Source: Microcystis aeruginosa W13-11
GTDB lineage: Bacteria > Cyanobacteriota > Cyanobacteriia > Cyanobacteriales > Microcystaceae
NCBI GenBank assembly: GCA_009995705.1
Contig: JAADBR010000171.1
Coordinates: 1-7,152, forward strand
Length of the DNA stretch: 7,152 nt
Reading direction: 5' to 3'
Part shown: piece after piece, positions 4,972 to 7,152 of the stretch
Layout of the letters: each line of letters opens with the position of its first letter
Position numbering within the stretch: the stretch's first letter is position 1
Made by a program: the position numbers and the translations under genes
Notes under the pieces: generated by a model
Seen by the model: the letters and a program-made list of their open reading frames with translations, nothing else
The model's database searches: none
Told to the model about the DNA's origin: nothing

Positions 4972-5847
4972 CTAACGTCGGCCGCGTCTGCTGCTGCCAA
5001 AACCACTGCGACTAGGGGTACGACGGGAACCAGAGGAACCGAAACTAGGAGAACGTTTGACATTATCAGATTTACCCGAATTCTTCAGGGTACTAGAACC
5101 ATAACCAGAACCACTGGGTTTTGTGGTGGTGGTGGTGGTGCTGCGATTGGGACTAGAGGAAGTATTGCTGGGATAACGACGTAAATTGCCAGTGGAACGG
5201 AGAGTTTGCCGGTTTTTGACTGCCGGAGGTGGACTATTGTGTTTAGTCCGGTATTGATCTACTGCCTGATTATAGGTGGAACCGTAACCACCAAAACCGG
5301 TCATCACACCCCCCGGAGTATAGAGGGGAGGAACGTAGTATTGAGGACGAAAGAGCAAACTACCCAAAGCTTGACCAGCAACAGCACCGAAAAAAGGACT
5401 CCAAAAACTCGATTCTTGTCGAATCACCACGGTTTCCTGTTGTCCGGTTTGGGGATTGTTCCGCACTTCCGTGACATTATGGACATACTCAATTTTAAAA
5501 TCTTCGGTCATGTACAGGGTAGCCTGATCACCGTTGATTTCTACTGCGGTTTTTTCCCCTTTAGCAATGTCCTCCTCGGTTAATCTAGCCATTTGCAGGT
5601 TAGTGGTGCGAAAGAGGGGAGAAGTCCCCCCAGGGGTGTTTAACAGCATTAAAGTATAAGTGCCATCTCCATCATCGTAGGTAGCTTGTTGCACCTCGTA
5701 GCGACCGCTACTAACCTGATTGGATTCTCGTCTTACACTACTGTTATTAGCTGACGGTGACTGAGTTTGATTTGACGAGGAACCACAGGCCACCGTTGTC
5801 CAACAAAGGGTAAGAATTAAAAAGATTGTCGTTACTTGGCGCAGCAT
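4972..5847 (-). CDS. Probable lipoprotein with basic Ser/Gly/Arg-rich tail, function unknown
   Basis: I do not recognise a named family. From ATG 5847 the 291-residue product opens with a lipoprotein-type signal: MLRQ, a hydrophobic run VTTIFLILTLCW, then TTVAC with Cys21 as the likely lipidated residue (Thr at -3 is less usual than Leu). A globular part follows (about 47-145; YDDGDGTYTLMLLN at 57-70). Then comes a hydrophobic FWSPFFGAVAGQALGSLLF (149-167) containing a GxxxGxxxG pattern (Gly154, 158, 162). A Tyr/Pro/Gly stretch precedes a basic low-complexity tail (about 229-291) with six Thr in a row and repeated SGSGYGSS/RR motifs. The ATG at 5907 would add 20 residues, overlap the upstream gene and hide the signal, so I reject it. 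It lies 16 bases after the DUF1517 gene, probably in one operon. The tail might bind an anionic surface or nucleic acid; that is speculation. Confidence 0.8.
   Translation of the reverse strand: MLRQVTTIFLILTLCWTTVACGSSSNQTQSPSANNSSVRRESNQVSSGRYEVQQATYDDGDGTYTLMLLNTPGGTSPLFRTTNLQMARLTEEDIAKGEKTAVEINGDQATLYMTEDFKIEYVHNVTEVRNNPQTGQQETVVIRQESSFWSPFFGAVAGQALGSLLFRPQYYVPPLYTPGGVMTGFGGYGSTYNQAVDQYRTKHNSPPPAVKNRQTLRSTGNLRRYPSNTSSSPNRSTTTTTTKPSGSGYGSSTLKNSGKSDNVKRSPSFGSSGSRRTPSRSGFGSSRRGRR
5123..5140. repeat. (GTG)6 trinucleotide repeat inside the lipoprotein gene
   Basis: Six perfect GTG units encode the Thr6 run (residues 237-242) on the minus strand. A trinucleotide run changes length in frame by slippage, so the tail may vary between strains without breaking the gene. 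Confidence 0.85.
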
Positions 5848-5863
5848 AAGGGCAAAATTAAGA

Positions 5864-6463
5864 CTATAAAGGCAGCAATTCTGGGAAATTGAGTAATAGT
5901 TGCTCATTGGTCAATTCATCTCCCAATTGAGCAGGAGAAAAATGTACCTGAATCGCACGCAGCCGACCTTGGTAGTGAAGGTTAATTATTGATTTTAAAC
6001 CATCTTCCAGGGCCTCTCGATCGGCTAGGCTAGTTTCTAAAGCAGCACTCTCACCCTCGAAGGCTATTGTGATCATAACAACTAAGTTATCGGTGACGGG
6101 TAAAGTTAAGGGTTCGTTTTCCCCCACTTCCCCAGACACCGATTCACTTAGGTATCTGGCCGCAGAATCGGTAAACAGTTCGTTAACGTAGTCTCCTGCT
6201 TCCCCCTCATTCCAAAAAACATCACCCTCATTAGCTACAGAAAACCAATAGAGGTTCATCTGCAGCAGATTTTGACAAATTTCTACTAAACCCTCTCCCA
6301 TGACCTCTAAATCGCCTTCGGAATCGATCGCCTCCCGGCCGGTACGATTAAGAATACCGATCAGCGGTGCGACTTCTTGGCCGTAAAGATGCAAAAATAA
6401 GCGACAAACCACATAGCGAGTTTTACCCGCAAATTTCTTAAAGCGATCGCCTAAAGAACTCAT
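5864..6463 (-). CDS. DUF1517 domain protein
   Basis: The 199-residue acidic protein carries the C-terminal features of DUF1517 (Pfam PF07466), a family of unknown function found in cyanobacteria and plastids. NLVVMITIAFEG (126-137) is a beta strand core, and LRAIQVHFSP (168-177) precedes DELTNEQLLLNFPELLPL (182-199), the typical ending with its final PL. Many relatives have an N-terminal signal or membrane helix and a Gly-rich segment; here the N-terminus is basic and soluble (SSLGDRFKKFAGKTRYVVCR), so this is a short cytoplasmic form. AGAGG six bases before the ATG is a good ribosome site. A probable lipoprotein gene follows after 16 bases, suggesting co-expression. Upstream lies the truncated IS607 element, whose insertion may have removed or replaced part of the original promoter; I could not identify one. 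No biochemical role is known to me. Confidence 0.82.
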   Translation of the reverse strand: MSSLGDRFKKFAGKTRYVVCRLFLHLYGQEVAPLIGILNRTGREAIDSEGDLEVMGEGLVEICQNLLQMNLYWFSVANEGDVFWNEGEAGDYVNELFTDSAARYLSESVSGEVGENEPLTLPVTDNLVVMITIAFEGESAALETSLADREALEDGLKSIINLHYQGRLRAIQVHFSPAQLGDELTNEQLLLNFPELLPL

Positions 6464-6569
6464 AATAGACCTCTGGTAAAAATCAAAAATTGTCGTTAAG
6501 GTTAGGAGTCAGTAGTCGTGGTTGACTGCAATCTAGCATTATTTAACACCTCCTGAAGCTCCTTAATAG

Positions 6570-6710
6570 TTAGTAATAGCCATGACCATAAATGAAGTTT
6601 TGTCGGATTAAATAATTGGCTGAGTTGTAGAGATTTTTAGACTGCCAAGATAAATTATCTATCTCAGCCCAAAATCTATGTCCTTTCTTGATAATGTGTC
6701 TTTCTGCTCC
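6570..6710 (-). pseudogene. tnpB: IS607-type tnpB, N-terminal stump
   Basis: Directly after the tnpA stop, in another frame, the minus strand reads ERHIIKKGHRFWAEIDNLSW and continues QSKNLYNSANYLIRQNFIYGHGYY before TAA at 6572-6570. This is the conserved start of OrfB/TnpB proteins (KGH-x-FW, LYN-x-A-x-Y-x-IRQ-x-F). Intact TnpB is about 400 residues and is an RNA-guided nuclease; only about 45 residues remain, with no RuvC motifs, no zinc finger and no start codon that I can see in frame. The 3' end of the element, where the guide RNA would lie, is gone too. The sequence after the stop belongs to the DUF1517 upstream region. Confidence 0.8.
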
Positions 6711-7152
6711 TATTCTCCGTCGTCTTTTAACTCAGCTATAATCTTTTCTGTCTTTCTTTTCGACCTTCTTAATCCGTAAATTCGAGAGCAAAAAGAGGTA
6801 ATAATGGCTATTAAATCTGACATCAACTCATCTTGATTATCCTCACTTTGATTGACAATTTCCAGTTTTTTATCTAGTTCTTTTAACAAGATTTCTAGAT
6901 AATTAGTACCAAATCTGGCTAGACGGTCTTTGTGTTCAACAATTAAAACATTATAATTGGGGTCAACTAGAATTTTGGCTAATTGTTGGCGATTATCGTT
7001 TAATCCACTGCCTACTTCTTTGACAACTTTGTAGATTTTGTAGCCTCTGGCCACAGCATAATCTTTTAATCGGTCAGCTTGTCTATCTAGATTGTCTTTA
7101 TTTTCGGCGCTGGAAACTCTTGCATAAATGCAAGCTATCAAGTCGGGTTTTG
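6710..7152 (-). CDS. tnpA: IS607-family serine recombinase TnpA, C-terminal part
   Basis: The frame enters from beyond base 7152, reading KPDLIACIYARVSSAENKDN, and ends at TAG 6712-6710. The stretch KPD-LIACIYARVSS matches the join between the N-terminal MerR-like DNA-binding domain (outside the window) and the serine resolvase domain. The Ser after ARV is the expected nucleophile. LDRQADRLKDYA, VGSGLNDNRQQLAKIL and LIVEHKDRLARFG are the other hallmarks of IS607 recombinases. The C-terminus (SKRKTEKIIAELKDDGE) is complete, so this part looks intact; a TTG at 7141 is not the true start. IS607 recombinases move DNA through a circular intermediate and target short GG-type sites without making target duplications. 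The partner tnpB is only a stump, so the element may still supply recombinase but is otherwise degraded. Confidence 0.93.
   Translation of the reverse strand, partial: KPDLIACIYARVSSAENKDNLDRQADRLKDYAVARGYKIYKVVKEVGSGLNDNRQQLAKILVDPNYNVLIVEHKDRLARFGTNYLEILLKELDKKLEIVNQSEDNQDELMSDLIAIITSFCSRIYGLRRSKRKTEKIIAELKDDGE

Noticed and set aside
4927..5583. Plus-strand frames opposite the lipoprotein gene (4927-5184, 5206-5583)
   Set aside because: The first is Thr/Gly-rich because it is antisense to the low-complexity tail; neither has a ribosome site.

Overview
The window looks like a cyanobacterial chromosome, most likely Microcystis or a close relative. The direct evidence is the first 34 codons of psbA (photosystem II D1), a CpcS/CpeS-type phycobiliprotein lyase, a DUF1517 protein, and four perfect HIP1 octamers GCGATCGC (295-302, 338-345, 4461-4468, 6443-6450). 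The genus is an inference from the density of IS/MITE debris, the decayed toxin-antitoxin locus and the AT-rich codon use; nothing here proves it.

Left part (1-1106, minus strand except for the last promoter): psbA leaves the window at base 1. Its promoter is well preserved, and an exact HLR1 (RpaB-type) high-light box covers the -35 element and most of the spacer. Upstream lies a possible 59-residue coiled-coil protein. Beyond it is 0.6 kb of repeat-rich, gene-poor DNA with an imperfect direct repeat, an 11-bp inverted repeat and a decayed coding fragment.

Middle (1107-4516): a complete creatininase-family metallohydrolase (plus strand) is followed by a minus-strand VapB/VapC-type locus. 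The antitoxin is intact, but the PIN toxin is a pseudogene with two stop codons and an apparent internal deletion. About 0.5 kb of apparently decayed sequence leads into two plus-strand phycobiliprotein-related genes: a seven-repeat HEAT protein of the CpcE/NblB type and a CpcS/CpeS-family chromophore lyase. They may act together in phycobilisome assembly or turnover, but that pairing is inferred from neighbourhood and family only.

Right part (4517-7152): a 187-bp MITE-like element with ISL3-like ends sits 15 bases after the lyase stop codon. Then, on the minus strand, comes a two-gene unit: a DUF1517 protein followed after 16 bases by a probable lipoprotein with a basic, Ser/Gly/Arg-rich tail. 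The window ends in an IS607-family element with a 5'-truncated (by the window edge) serine recombinase tnpA and only the N-terminal stump of tnpB.

I see no CRISPR array, tRNA or rRNA. I do not see a convincing new multi-gene system. The most informative points are the psbA regulatory architecture, the orphaned antitoxin, the HEAT/lyase pair, the DUF1517-lipoprotein pair and the MITE.
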